Source of the DNA: Leifsonia sp. Root1293
Lineage (GTDB): Bacteria; Actinomycetota; Actinomycetes; Actinomycetales; Microbacteriaceae
Assembly (NCBI RefSeq): GCF_001425325.1
Contig: NZ_LMEH01000001.1
Location: 1,039,898 to 1,103,897 of the forward strand
Length of the DNA stretch: 64,000 nt
Direction: 5' to 3'
The notes below the pieces were generated by a model. That model worked only from the letters and a program-made list of their open reading frames with translations, searched no databases and had not been told where the DNA came from. Positions 16,063-26,005 of this stretch are shown here, piece by piece. Numbering within the stretch: position 1 is the first letter of the stretch; every line of letters begins with the position of its first letter. The translations under genes were made by a program, and so were the position numbers.

Positions 16063-16557
16063 TCAGCGCGCCGGGCTGCGCTTCGTGAAGGCGACGGGCA
16101 CGTCGAGATAGGGAGTCCACGACGCCCGCTCGTGGTCGCTGATGCGGCGCGGCCGACCGGATGCGGCATCCACGAGAACGATCGTGGTCGCCGCCCGTGC
16201 ATAGAGCACAGCGGGCTCGACACCGGCGGGTGAGTACACCTCGTAGCAGACCTCGAGGCTGGCACCGCCCATGCGTCCGATCCACAGCTGCACGTCGAGC
16301 GGAAGCCGCTGATACGGCACCTGCGCCAGGTACTCGACCTCCTGACGGGCGATGATGGTGAGCGTGCCCGCCCCGGGGCGGCCGTCGAGCACCGCGGTCG
16401 AGGCACCGACGGCGGTGTCGCCGTCGACGGCCTCATCCGTCTCCCAGAACGCCTGGATGCGCGCCTCCTCGAGGAGGCGCAGCATCGAGGCGTTGTTGAC
16501 GTGGGCGTAGGCGTCGAGATCGCTCCAGCGCAACCGGATGGGAACGTTGAGCCTCAC
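16063..16557 (-). CDS. Acyl-CoA thioesterase, 4HBT hotdog family
   Basis: 164 aa, the usual size of a single-hotdog YbgC/FadM-like thioesterase. The active-site region reads RLRWSDLDAYAHVNNASM, with the Asp of the 4-hydroxybenzoyl-CoA thioesterase family and the downstream HVNN. The start is GTG at 16557 (VRLNVPIRLRWSD), which places the motif at the usual distance from the N terminus. It follows ettA by 16 bases on the same strand. Physiological substrate unknown. Confidence 0.88.
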   Translation of the reverse strand: MRLNVPIRLRWSDLDAYAHVNNASMLRLLEEARIQAFWETDEAVDGDTAVGASTAVLDGRPGAGTLTIIARQEVEYLAQVPYQRLPLDVQLWIGRMGGASLEVCYEVYSPAGVEPAVLYARAATTIVLVDAASGRPRRISDHERASWTPYLDVPVAFTKRSPAR

Positions 16558-16573
16558 GAGTCGACCCGACCGA

Positions 16574-18256
<1,683 letters not shown>

Positions 18257-18261
18257 AGCGC

Positions 18262-18792
18262 CTACCAGTCTATGGGGCGCGTCTCCCCCAGCAGACAGGC
18301 CCCCTGGCCGGATGGTGCGACCACCTGGCTGTGGTAGCCGCCGGATGCGGGCCCGTACTGTCCGATGAGGCACTCGCCGTTGAACAGCACAGACCACTGG
18401 ATGCTGTCCGCCTGGAGGTCCACGGCGGTTCGGTCGGGAGTGACCTGCATCGCGGCCTTGTCGAACCCACCCGCGACCAGGGCGTCGATGAACTCCCGCC
18501 CGCCTGCTGCGGCGTTCGCGACGATCACGGCGTTGTTGACCTGGTCGAAGTAGTCGAGGTTCTCGCCGGCCGAGAGCCCGGGCGCCAACTGCGGCACGGC
18601 CGGAGCTGTGGCGGTCGATGATGGAGCCGGAGCCGCGGTGGTCGGCGCCCGGGTCGGCGTCGGCGTTGCGGTCGACCCCGTGGTCGTGCACGCGCTCAGG
18701 GCGATGGATGCCGCCGCTGCAAGCACTGCTCCGGCCGCGATCCGATTCCGTCGACGCACGCCCCACTCTTCTCCGCCACCCCACGGAGGCAC
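18262..18792 (-). CDS. Putative lipoprotein, DUF6993-like
   Basis: 176 aa. A basic N terminus (VRRRNRIAAG), a hydrophobic segment and a lipobox (ALSAC) indicate a lipid-anchored surface protein. A Thr/Pro/Ala linker leads to a conserved C-terminal domain (YFDQVNNAVI, GFDKAAMQVTPDRTA, ECLIGQYGP, GETRPIDW) that I recall as DUF6993, common in Microbacteriaceae and of unknown function. Two Cys residues in the domain may pair. The GTG at 18792 is preferred to an internal GTG at 18759 because TAGACT lies six bases upstream, implying a leaderless message. ettA begins 6 bases downstream. Confidence 0.75.
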   Translation of the reverse strand: MPPWGGGEEWGVRRRNRIAAGAVLAAAASIALSACTTTGSTATPTPTRAPTTAAPAPSSTATAPAVPQLAPGLSAGENLDYFDQVNNAVIVANAAAGGREFIDALVAGGFDKAAMQVTPDRTAVDLQADSIQWSVLFNGECLIGQYGPASGGYHSQVVAPSGQGACLLGETRPIDW

Positions 18793-18798
18793 GACCCG

Positions 18799-18804
18799 AG
18801 TCTA
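18799..18804 (-). promoter_or_regulatory. Predicted -10 box (TAGACT) of the DUF6993-like gene
   Basis: TAGACT, six bases, GTG. This decides between two GTG starts in favour of 18792 and implies a leaderless mRNA. Confidence 0.6.
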
Positions 18805-18813
18805 CGGTCGGTG

Positions 18814-19344
18814 CTAGAACGGCGTGTCCTCGACTCCGGCGGTCGCCAGCGCCTGGGATTCGGTGGACGCTGTCATCGGAGTCCCCCATCCCGGCGTGCG
18901 TTCGGCCTCGACGCCCCCTGTCACCCCGTCGGGAGTCGCGTGCGCGCCCTGCTGACCCGAGGCGACCGACGATTCCGGCCGCGCCGCCTTGGAGTAGGCG
19001 CTGGTGCCCCAGGCGAGGTTATGCCCGATGGCGTCGGCCTCGAGATCGACAGCCGTGCCGCGGCCCTTCTCGGTCTCCCAGGTGCGAACGCGCAGTCTGC
19101 CCGTCACGACCACGTTCTCTCCTCGATGCACCGATTGCTCCACGTGCTCGCCGAGGGCGCGGAACGCCTCGACGGTGAACCAGCTCGGGTCGGCCTCGAC
19201 CCACTCGCTCTTCTTGCGGTCGAAGTAGCGCTCGCTCGCCGCAACGCGGAAGGTCACCTTGCGAGCCCCGCCGGGAAGGATCGTCGCCGTCGGCTCGGTG
19301 CCGACGTTCCCGACGATCGTGATGCTGTTCGTATAGCTGTTCAT
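18814..19344 (-). CDS. ssb: Single-stranded DNA-binding protein
   Basis: OB-fold protein that coats ssDNA in replication, repair or recombination. 176 aa. The fold starts at once (NSITIVGNVGTEPT) and includes YFDRKKSEWVEADPSWFTV and the conserved RGENVVVTGRLRVRTWE strand. The tail is low-complexity and ends EDTPF, close to the acidic DDxPF tip that recruits partner proteins. Divergence from canonical SSB in the core suggests a secondary SSB (SsbB-like) rather than the one encoded with rpsF/rpsR. GGAGGAC lies just upstream of the ATG. Confidence 0.92.
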   Translation of the reverse strand: MNSYTNSITIVGNVGTEPTATILPGGARKVTFRVAASERYFDRKKSEWVEADPSWFTVEAFRALGEHVEQSVHRGENVVVTGRLRVRTWETEKGRGTAVDLEADAIGHNLAWGTSAYSKAARPESSVASGQQGAHATPDGVTGGVEAERTPGWGTPMTASTESQALATAGVEDTPF

Positions 19345-19559
19345 GCTGTCCTCCGACTCCTCCCAGTCCCCGGCCCATGCCGCGGGACGCGGCCCGGATC
19401 CGGCGCTTCCGTGCCTGAGTCCGCCCGAGCGGGCCGCGTCCGACCATGCTGGCTGCATCCGGAACACTCGCTCGTCGGGATCCTCGCCCCGTCGAACCCT
19501 CGCCGTCGCCTGCACGCTGGGGAGGAGCCATGACGGCCACCGGTGTGGGTGGCGAGCCC

Positions 19560-19565
19560 TAGGCT
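19560..19565 (+). promoter_or_regulatory. Predicted -10 box (TAGGCT) of the aldo/keto reductase gene
   Basis: TAGGCT, six bases, ATG at 19572; no ribosome site, so a leaderless mRNA is predicted. The 227 bases between ssb and this gene otherwise hold no gene I can support. Confidence 0.6.
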
Positions 19566-19571
19566 GACCTC

Positions 19572-20579
19572 ATGCCATATGTAGCCGCTCCCACCCGCTA
19601 TGACGAGATGACCTACCGCCGCACCGGCCGCAGCGGCCTGAAGCTCCCCGCACTGTCGCTGGGGCTCTGGCACAACTTCGGCGACGAGCGGTCGACCGAC
19701 GTTCAGCGCGCCACCCTGCGCCGCGCGTTCGACCTCGGGATCACGCACTTCGACCTCGCCAACAACTACGGCCCGCCCTACGGCTCGGCCGAGACCAACT
19801 TCGGCCGCATCTTCGCCGAGGACTTCCGTGCCTATCGCGACGAGGTGATCATCTCGAGCAAGGCCGGCTACGACATGTGGCCCGGCCCCTACGGCGACTT
19901 CGGTTCGCGCAAGTACCTGCTCTCCTCGCTCGACCAGTCGCTCGGCCGCCTGGGCCTCGATTACGTCGACATCTTCTACTCGCACCGCCCCGACCCCGAG
20001 ACTCCCATCGAGGAGACCATGGGTGCACTCGCCAGCGCCGTGCACCAGGGCAAGGCGCTCTACGTCGGAATCTCGAACTACGACCCCGAGCAGACCCGGG
20101 CGGCAGCAGCCGCCCTGGCCGAGCACAAGATCCCGCTGACGATCCACCAGCCGCGCTACTCCATGTTCGATCGCCACATCGAGGACGGCCTCTTCCCCGT
20201 GCTCGATGAGCTGGGAACGGGCAGCATCGTCTTCTCCCCGTTGGCCCAGGGCCTGCTCACCGACCGCTATCTCGACGGCACCGTGCCGGCAGACTCGCGC
20301 GCGGCGACCAGCCGCTTCCTCTCGGAGGACAGCATCGACTCCGACTACCTCGAGCGACTTCGGGGGCTCAAGACCGTGGCCGATGGCCGGGGTCAGTCGA
20401 TCGCCCAGCTCGCCCTCTCCTGGGTTCTCCGACACTCGACGGTCACCAGTGCCCTCGTGGGCGCGTCGAGCGTGGCGCAGCTCGAGCAGAACGTCGCCGC
20501 GCTCGAGGCGCCGGCGCTCACCGCCGAGGAGATCGCAGCGATCGAGCCCTTCGCCGTGCACGGCACCGGCCAGCGCTAG
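19572..20579 (+). CDS. Aldo/keto reductase (YghZ-like)
   Basis: NADPH-dependent carbonyl reductase of the TIM-barrel AKR superfamily, 335 aa. The catalytic Asp and Tyr are in FDLANNYGPPYGSAE, the Lys in ISSKAGYDMWPGPYG, and the His in FYSHRPDPETP. The GYDMWPGPYGDFGSRKYL segment is typical of the YghZ/MgrA group that reduces L-glyceraldehyde 3-phosphate and methylglyoxal. Its stop is followed after 3 bases by the EamA transporter gene, so the two form an operon. Confidence 0.92.
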   Translation: MPYVAAPTRYDEMTYRRTGRSGLKLPALSLGLWHNFGDERSTDVQRATLRRAFDLGITHFDLANNYGPPYGSAETNFGRIFAEDFRAYRDEVIISSKAGYDMWPGPYGDFGSRKYLLSSLDQSLGRLGLDYVDIFYSHRPDPETPIEETMGALASAVHQGKALYVGISNYDPEQTRAAAAALAEHKIPLTIHQPRYSMFDRHIEDGLFPVLDELGTGSIVFSPLAQGLLTDRYLDGTVPADSRAATSRFLSEDSIDSDYLERLRGLKTVADGRGQSIAQLALSWVLRHSTVTSALVGASSVAQLEQNVAALEAPALTAEEIAAIEPFAVHGTGQR

Positions 20580-20582
20580 AGG

Positions 20583-21533
20583 GTGGGCTACCTCTACGCC
20601 TTGGTGGCCGCTCTGCTGTTCGGCATGAACGGATCCGTCACCAAGGTGATCGTGGAGGCTGGCATCACGCCGGCGCAGCTGACGTTCTGGAGGGTGGCAT
20701 CCGTCACCGTCATCGCTGGAGCGATCCTGCTGGTCACCAATCGACGGGCCTTCCGCATCACGCCGCGGCAGCTCGCCGTCATGGCCGCTCTCGGCATCTT
20801 CGGCGTCGCGCTGCTGCAGTGGACGTACGCCGTGGCCGTGAGCCTGCTCCCCGTCGGCATCGCGCTCCTGCTCGAGTACCTCGCGGTGCTCGCCGTCGCG
20901 GTGATAGCCCGTGCGGTCTTCAAGGAGAGGGTGAAGCCGCGCATCTGGGCGGCGATCGCACTCGTCCTCATCGGTCTCGCCGTCGTGGCCCAGATCGGTC
21001 AGTCGACCCTCAATATCGTCGGCGTCGCCTTCGCCCTCGCCGCGGCCGCCACCCTGACCGTGTACTTCGTGGTCGGCGAACGCCAGGTGGGAGCGACATC
21101 GCCGCTCGCCGTCGGATTCTGGTCGATGGGCTTCGCCGCGGTCTTCTGGGGCGTTCTCAGCGGCTGGTGGGAGGTGGACCCGGCGCTGCTCGGTTCCACG
21201 GTGTCGCTGGGCGGCAACCTGGCCGGGCTGAGCGTGCCCCTCGCGATCCCGCTGCTCTGGAATGCTGTTCTCGGCTCGTTCGCGCCCTTCCTGCTCTCGC
21301 TCCTGGCGCTCAAGCACCTCACCGCGACGGCGGCCGGCATCACGGCGTCGTCCGAGGTCCTGTTCGCATTCGGCGTCGCCTGGCTCTGGCTGGGCGAGAC
21401 ACTGACCGTCGTGCAGTTGCTCGGCGTCGCCTTGGTCACCGTCGGTATCGTGCTGGCCCAGACGGCGCGAGCCGGCAAGGTGCTCGATGCCGATCTCGCG
21501 ACCGGAACCCTGGCGGCTGAACGGCTGTTCTGA
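20583..21533 (+). CDS. EamA/DMT-family transporter
   Basis: Integral membrane permease of the drug/metabolite transporter superfamily, 316 aa, with ten predicted membrane helices in two EamA repeats (first from GYLYALVAALLFGMNGS, second from IVGVAFALAAAATLTVYFV). GTG start at 20583, three bases after the aldo/keto reductase stop, with AGAGG across the junction. Substrate unknown; members export amino acids or other small metabolites. Confidence 0.9.
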   Translation: MGYLYALVAALLFGMNGSVTKVIVEAGITPAQLTFWRVASVTVIAGAILLVTNRRAFRITPRQLAVMAALGIFGVALLQWTYAVAVSLLPVGIALLLEYLAVLAVAVIARAVFKERVKPRIWAAIALVLIGLAVVAQIGQSTLNIVGVAFALAAAATLTVYFVVGERQVGATSPLAVGFWSMGFAAVFWGVLSGWWEVDPALLGSTVSLGGNLAGLSVPLAIPLLWNAVLGSFAPFLLSLLALKHLTATAAGITASSEVLFAFGVAWLWLGETLTVVQLLGVALVTVGIVLAQTARAGKVLDADLATGTLAAERLF

Positions 21534-21627
21534 GGGCTGATCTTCGCGCCCGAACGGATGTCGGTGGTCGCTTCTACCCTGATGGGACAGAAGAATCCAC
21601 CAGGGCCGGCGCACACGAGGAGACAGC

Positions 21628-21885
21628 ATGACAGCAACGATCGAGATCCGCTCCCTCCGTCCCGGCACCGCTCTCGACGCACGCGTACCGGGCCTGCAGT
21701 TCACTCCGGTGCGCGCCGACCTGTGGCGGGTCGTCACCGACCGTGGAGACGTCCGCGGCCACATCGAACGCGTCGGCAGCGGAGAACTCGGGCGCTTCAC
21801 AGCGCGCCTGGCGCGTGCCGGCGCCCGCTCCGTCTCACTCGGTGAGTTCTGGACGGCTCAGTCCGCTGCGGAGTGCTTCGCGTAG
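21628..21885 (+). CDS. Small conserved hypothetical protein (85 aa)
   Basis: Not recognised. A soluble, Arg-rich, compact protein (TATIEIRSLRPGTALDA ... GDVRGHIERV ... RFTARLARAGARSVSLGEF). GAGGAGACAGC directly before the ATG is a good ribosome site, and TACCCT at 21575-21580 is a plausible -10 box. The pattern of short beta strands and a C-terminal helix suggests a small alpha/beta fold. Reality of the gene is supported by ribosome site and codon bias; function is unknown. Confidence 0.65.
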   Translation: MTATIEIRSLRPGTALDARVPGLQFTPVRADLWRVVTDRGDVRGHIERVGSGELGRFTARLARAGARSVSLGEFWTAQSAAECFA

Positions 21886-21964
21886 CGCTCACGCGTGACG
21901 CCTGTTGCGAAGGCGCCTTCGGCCACGCCGGGCAGTGATCCCCGGCATCCGTCTTCCCCGCGGG

Positions 21965-21970
21965 TAAAGT
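21965..21970 (+). promoter_or_regulatory. Predicted -10 box (TAAAGT) of the 242-aa membrane protein
   Basis: TAAAGT, seven bases, ATG at 21978. Supports that ATG over the GTG at 21969, which overlaps this box. Confidence 0.55.
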
Positions 21971-21977
21971 GCGCCAC

Positions 21978-22706
21978 ATGCAGTGGATCACGGACTTCTT
22001 CAACTGGCTCTTCTCGGATGACGCACGCCCCACGCTCTTCGCGGCCGGAGTGCTCGTCGTCGCCATGGTGCTCTCGGCGCTGCTCGCAGCGTGGGTGGCA
22101 CGCACCGCCATCCGCAGTCTCATCGACCAGCGCGACCGTGAGGTGAAGGCGACGGCCATCGCCGCCCTGATCGACGCCGCCACCGAATCGTCGGTGTGGA
22201 ACTCGCTCACCCCGCAGGAGCAGATCCTCGCCGATCGCGCCGTCGGCGAGGCCGACATCCGCGTGCGCATGCTCCCGATCCGCGGCGCCGCCGTCGCGGC
22301 CGACTGGGCCGCGCACCAGCTGCACGAGATGAAGCGCGCGTCGGCGACGTTCGGCTACGAGCTCGAGCCGGCGGTCGTCGAGTTCCGGGACCGTCTCGTC
22401 GACTGGCAGAAGCGTCCGGCGCGCGCCCGCAAGCTCTTCCAGACCGACCTCGAACGGTGGAAGGTCATGAACACCGCCGCCGAGAAGGCCCTGCTCGCCG
22501 AACAGGATGCCTGGGTCGCGGAGCAGCACCACCAGCAGTTCGAACCGGCGGCGCCGACGACGCCGTACACGCCCGCGATGGCACCATCGGCGCCCACGCC
22601 GGCGTCCGCACCCTCGACCGAGACCCAGCGTCTTCTCGACGACGTGTCTGCGCTGCCGACCCGCCGCAGGGACGACGACCGCACCGACGTGATCACGACG
22701 CCCTAG
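21978..22706 (+). CDS. Membrane-anchored hypothetical protein (242 aa)
   Basis: One N-terminal membrane helix (about residues 17-40, LFAAGVLVVAMVLSALLAAWVA) and a cytosolic part of about 200 residues. The middle is charged and helical, probably coiled coil, with conserved Trp-containing segments (WQKRPARARKLFQ, LERWKVMNTAAEKAL). The last 60 residues are Pro/Ala-rich and end in a basic cluster. No family recognised. The layout, short membrane anchor plus long cytosolic helix, recalls scaffold proteins. A strong bidirectional terminator follows. Confidence 0.75.
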   Translation: MQWITDFFNWLFSDDARPTLFAAGVLVVAMVLSALLAAWVARTAIRSLIDQRDREVKATAIAALIDAATESSVWNSLTPQEQILADRAVGEADIRVRMLPIRGAAVAADWAAHQLHEMKRASATFGYELEPAVVEFRDRLVDWQKRPARARKLFQTDLERWKVMNTAAEKALLAEQDAWVAEQHHQQFEPAAPTTPYTPAMAPSAPTPASAPSTETQRLLDDVSALPTRRRDDDRTDVITTP

Positions 22707-22728
22707 GCATCCGAGTCCGATCAGCGAC

Positions 22729-22771
22729 GACGAAGGGAGGGCGGGCCGAAGCGGCCCACCCTCCCTTCGTC
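22729..22771. terminator. Bidirectional terminator
   Basis: A long stem (GACGAAGGGAGGG paired with CCCTCCCTTCGTC, extended by GGGCC/GGCCC) around a GAAGC loop lies between the convergent 242-aa gene and nadE. It should end transcription from both sides. Confidence 0.85.
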
Positions 22772-22786
22772 TTCGCTCCGCCGTGT

Positions 22787-23617
22787 TCAGCGGGCGGGCT
22801 TCCACCAGGTGTCGAAGGGGCTGACCGGGTCGCGGCGCTTGTGCTGGGTCGCCAGGTAGCGATTCTCGATCGCGACGGCAACACTGTCGGCAACCTCCCG
22901 CCCCTCGAGGAAGTCGTCGATGTCGGTGTAGCTGAGCCCCAGGTTGGCCTCGTCGGTCTGGCCGGGGTTCTCGTCGAGGAGATCGGCCGTCGGCGCCTTC
23001 TCGGAGAGCCTGTCCGGCGCCCCGAGGTGCTGGAGGATGGCACGGCCCTGCCGCTTCGTCAGCCCAGACAACGGCAGGATGTCGGCACCACCGTCTCCGA
23101 ACTTGGTGAAGAAGCCCGTCGCAGCCTCGGCGGCGTGGTCGGTCCCCACGACCAGCAGACCGCGCTGACCGGCGATGGCGTACTGCGCGATCATGCGCGC
23201 GCGGGCCTTCACGTTGCCCTTGTTGAAGTCGGACAACGGCTCGTCCAGCGCATCGGCGAACTCGGCGGCGAACGCATCCGCGCTCGCCTGGATGTTGAAC
23301 TCGGCTCGGCTCTGAGGCTGGATGAAGTCCAAGGCGAGCTGGGCGTCGGCCTCATCGGCCTGCACCTTGTACGGCAGACGCACCGCGATGAAGGCCGCAT
23401 CAGTGCCCTCGGCAGCGAGTCTCTCCACCGCCAGTTGGCAGAGTCGACCGGCCAGGCTCGAGTCCTGCCCGCCGCTGATGCCCAGGACGAAGCCGCGGGT
23501 GCCGGCGCGCCTGGAGTACTCCGCGAGGAAGTCGACCCGCCGCTCCACCTCCGCGGCGGGATCGATCGTCGCCTGCACGTTCAATTCCTGGATGATCTGT
23601 GCCTGAAGCTCTCGCAT
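22787..23617 (-). CDS. nadE: NH3-dependent NAD+ synthetase
   Basis: Last step of NAD biosynthesis: amidates deamido-NAD using ATP and ammonia. 276 aa, the length of the ammonia-using form, with no nitrilase/glutaminase domain. The PP-loop SGGQDS is at residues 48-53. Other family segments are [22 protein letters not shown] and [10 protein letters not shown] at 23617, with TAGATT six bases upstream, predicted leaderless. Because it lacks its own glutaminase domain it needs free ammonia. Confidence 0.96.
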   Translation of the reverse strand: MRELQAQIIQELNVQATIDPAAEVERRVDFLAEYSRRAGTRGFVLGISGGQDSSLAGRLCQLAVERLAAEGTDAAFIAVRLPYKVQADEADAQLALDFIQPQSRAEFNIQASADAFAAEFADALDEPLSDFNKGNVKARARMIAQYAIAGQRGLLVVGTDHAAEAATGFFTKFGDGGADILPLSGLTKRQGRAILQHLGAPDRLSEKAPTADLLDENPGQTDEANLGLSYTDIDDFLEGREVADSVAVAIENRYLATQHKRRDPVSPFDTWWKPAR

Positions 23618-23623
23618 GCTTCG

Positions 23624-23629
23624 AATCTA
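23624..23629 (-). promoter_or_regulatory. Predicted -10 box (TAGATT) of nadE
   Basis: TAGATT, six bases, ATG. Predicts a leaderless nadE transcript separate from the upstream lipoprotein gene. Confidence 0.6.
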
Positions 23630-23651
23630 CTGCGCGCTCGTTTCGGACTCG

Positions 23652-24071
23652 TTACCCTTCCGGATAGTCCATCGCGATGATCGTGGCGCTCCACGGGCAA
23701 TAGGTGTCGCTCGTGAGGGTCTCGTCCTCGACGAAGGAGGGCAGCCCGTCGCACACCTCTGTCGTGACATCGGCGAACTCGAGGGTGTTCGGATCGATGT
23801 GCCACGTCCAGCCCGTGTTCACCTCGGGCTCGGGTCGCACGATCTTCCCCACGGGGATGGCCGCGAGGTCCTCGCCGTCGAAGAGCCGCTGCGCGTGGTC
23901 GATGAGCTCAGGGGTGACGAGTTCGATGCGGAAGGTCTCGCCGACCACCTGGAAGGTGGCGACCGGGCGGCCGGAGCCCGCGCGCTCCTCCGCGCCGCAT
24001 CCGGCCAGGCTGGCGACGCTGGCGATGGCGACGATCGCCGCTGTGATCGGGAGCACGTTCCTTCGTCGCAT
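23652..24071 (-). CDS. Putative lipoprotein with BP74-like domain
   Basis: 139 aa. MRRRNVLP, a hydrophobic stretch and lipobox SLAGC indicate a lipoprotein. The mature part reads ATFQVVGETFRIELVTPE, then GKIVRPEPEVNTGWTWHIDP, then TTEVCDGLPSFVED and TYCPWSATI. This matches my memory of the BP74-related domain annotated in Streptomyces as a calmodulin- or phosphoinositide-binding-like protein; the function in bacteria is unknown. Two Cys may form a disulfide outside the cell. ATG at 24071 is chosen because an upstream in-frame start would put 14 extra residues before the signal peptide. Confidence 0.7.
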   Translation of the reverse strand: MRRRNVLPITAAIVAIASVASLAGCGAEERAGSGRPVATFQVVGETFRIELVTPELIDHAQRLFDGEDLAAIPVGKIVRPEPEVNTGWTWHIDPNTLEFADVTTEVCDGLPSFVEDETLTSDTYCPWSATIIAMDYPEG

Positions 24072-24171
24072 CACCCCAGTGTGGCGGTTCTCCCTTCGAT
24101 TCAGAACCGGCAAGCCGCCCTGCCGCTATCATCCGAGGGAACGGCCACGCTGGCACGGTCTGGAGAAACGT

Positions 24172-25395
24172 ATGGACGACCTCTCGTTGAGCTCGATGGT
24201 GCTGGTGCCGGCCATCGCCGTCGCCGCGCCCCTTCTCGCACGGCTCTTCGGACGCCTGGTCCCCGTGCCGCTCGTCGTCTTCGAGATCCTCCTCGGGCTG
24301 CTTCTCGGACCGGCGGTGCTCGGTTGGGTGCATCCGGGTGGCTTCCTGGAGATCCTGTCGCAGTTCGGGCTCGCCATGCTGTTCTTCCTCGCCGGCAACG
24401 AGATCGACTTCGCCACGATCAAGGGGCGGCCGATGAAGCGCGCCACCCTCGGCTGGCTGATCTCCCTCGTCGCCGGGGTGCTCGTCGGAATCGTCCTCGC
24501 CCCGACGTTCGGCGCCGGCATCTTCATCGGGGTCGCGCTCACCTCGACGGCGTTGGGCACCCTGCTTCCCGTGCTGCGGGATGCCGGCGAGCTGAAGACC
24601 CCGTTCGGCATCGCCGTCCTCGCGGTCGGCGCAATCGGTGAATTCGGACCGCTCCTGGCGATCTCGCTGTTCCTCGGCGGCCGGTCGCCCGGTGTCGCGG
24701 CCGTCGTCCTCATCGCCTTCGCGGCCATCGCCGGACTCGCGATCTGGCTGGCGGCACGCGGATACGGTCGCAGGCTGCACCGCATCATCACCTCGACGAT
24801 CCACACGAGCGGCCAGTTCGCCGTGCGTCTGGTGATGCTGACGCTGTTCGCGCTGGCCGCCCTCAGCATCCTCTTCGGGCTCGACATGCTCCTCGGGGCG
24901 TTCGCCGCCGGCATCCTGTACCGACTGCTGCTGACGGGGGCACCGGAGAAGGACGCCGAGGCGATCGAGTCGAAGCTCGAAGCCGTCGGCTACGGGTTCC
25001 TGGTTCCGGTGTTCTTCATCGACACCGGGCTCTCCTTCGACCTGGCCGCGCTGCTCGGCGATTCGCGCAACGTACTCCTCGTCCCGATCTTCCTGCTGCT
25101 CTTCCTCGTGGTGCGCGGGCTGCCGAGTGTCATAGCCGCGCCTCCCGGCGCCGCTCGCGCCGACCGGATCTCCATCGGGCTCCTGGGTGCCACCGCGCTG
25201 CCGATCATCGTGGCGGTGACCAACATCGGAGTCAGTCAAGGGGACCTGACCACGGGCACCGCAGCCGCGCTCGTCGGCGCCGGCCTGCTGAGCGTGCTCC
25301 TGTTCCCGCTCCTCGGATTGGGCGCCCGCAAGCGCTCGCCTGATTACGCCCCCGCTCCCCCGCAGAAGGACGCGTTCATCGCCGAGGAGGGCTGA
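24172..25395 (+). CDS. CPA2-family cation/proton antiporter
   Basis: Monovalent cation:proton antiporter of the membrane, 407 aa, about 12-13 hydrophobic segments. The Na_H_Exchanger fold is recognised from PLVVFEILLGLLLGPAVLG, the ion-path region LAMLFFLAGNEIDF, and GFLVPVFFIDTGLSFD. The Asn/Glu in AGNEIDF and the Asp in FIDTG are candidate ion residues. There is no C-terminal TrkA-N domain. GGAG lies 8 bases before the ATG at 24172. Ion specificity (Na or K) cannot be decided. Confidence 0.88.
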   Translation: MDDLSLSSMVLVPAIAVAAPLLARLFGRLVPVPLVVFEILLGLLLGPAVLGWVHPGGFLEILSQFGLAMLFFLAGNEIDFATIKGRPMKRATLGWLISLVAGVLVGIVLAPTFGAGIFIGVALTSTALGTLLPVLRDAGELKTPFGIAVLAVGAIGEFGPLLAISLFLGGRSPGVAAVVLIAFAAIAGLAIWLAARGYGRRLHRIITSTIHTSGQFAVRLVMLTLFALAALSILFGLDMLLGAFAAGILYRLLLTGAPEKDAEAIESKLEAVGYGFLVPVFFIDTGLSFDLAALLGDSRNVLLVPIFLLLFLVVRGLPSVIAAPPGAARADRISIGLLGATALPIIVAVTNIGVSQGDLTTGTAAALVGAGLLSVLLFPLLGLGARKRSPDYAPAPPQKDAFIAEEG

Positions 25396-25422
25396 GCAAC
25401 TGAGGCTTCGACCACGCTGACT

Positions 25423-25854
25423 TCACCCCGTCATGAAGCGGTCGTGCCATGACGCACCGAGCCGGACGAGGGTGGCGATCGTATGGCAGTTGGCGCATCG
25501 CACCTCGCACTTGGCGATCTCGGCCGTGATCGACGCGAGGCTGCGTCCGACGCGGATCATCGTGCTGACTGCATTCAGCTTCTCGCCGCGAACGTGATCG
25601 AACTGGAGAACGCGGATGTCTGTGGTGCCGCAATCCACGCACCCGGACGCGAACGTCTCCGCGACGAGGGTCCGTGCCTGATCGCGCCGGGCGTCACGAG
25701 AACGTCGCACGTTGTCCATGTGACGGTCACGATTGTCGAGATAGTGCTGATGCTGGCACGCCCGGCAATACGAGTGCAGGCCATCGCCGGTCTTGGTCGA
25801 CGCGTTGAACTCGGATACCGGCTTCTCCTCCGAGCATCGGAAGCATCGCTTCAT
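25423..25854 (-). CDS. HNH endonuclease-like protein
   Basis: 143 aa with several Cys pairs: CFRC (residues 4-7), CRAC, CVDCG and a C-terminal CEVRCANCH. The core LQFDHVRGEK ... CANCH fits the HNH fold, and the N-terminal part (RCSEEKPVSEFNAS ... YCRACQ) is a zinc-ribbon pair often seen in phage proteins. The ATG at 25854 is chosen because the frame extended to 25932 would run into the tRNA-Arg gene. GC content appears lower than the neighbours by eye. Position beside a tRNA hints at a mobile origin, but no integrase accompanies it. Confidence 0.8.
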   Translation of the reverse strand: MKRCFRCSEEKPVSEFNASTKTGDGLHSYCRACQHQHYLDNRDRHMDNVRRSRDARRDQARTLVAETFASGCVDCGTTDIRVLQFDHVRGEKLNAVSTMIRVGRSLASITAEIAKCEVRCANCHTIATLVRLGASWHDRFMTG

Positions 25855-25902
25855 GGCGGGCACGCTACCGGTGCCCGACGACATCTCTACCGGCGCTGAG
25901 AG

Positions 25903-25975
25903 TGCCTCCGGCAGGAATCGAACCCGCGACACAAGGGGTAGAAACCCTCTGCTCTATCCGCTGAGCTACGGAGGC
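25903..25975 (-). tRNA. tRNA-Arg (anticodon UCU)
   Basis: 73 bases fold as a cloverleaf: acceptor GCCTCCG/CGGAGGC, D arm GCTC...GAGC, anticodon stem GAGGG/CCCTT with loop TTTCTAC (anticodon TCT), T arm GCGGG TTCGATT CCTGC. Discriminator A; CCA not encoded. Reads AGA, a rare codon in this genome. Confidence 0.97.
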
Positions 25976-26005
25976 AACCGCTCCAGTGTATTCGCAGCAG
26001 GCCCG

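Noticed and set aside
19530-19562. Ten-codon frame with a GGAGGAG ribosome site ahead of the aldo/keto reductase
   Set aside because: The stop overlaps the predicted -10 box of the next gene, so it would not be on that transcript, and its size and context do not support a real gene.
25855-25932. Longer HNH protein starting at 25932
   Set aside because: The extension runs through the 3' part of tRNA-Arg and has no zinc-ribbon-like sequence.
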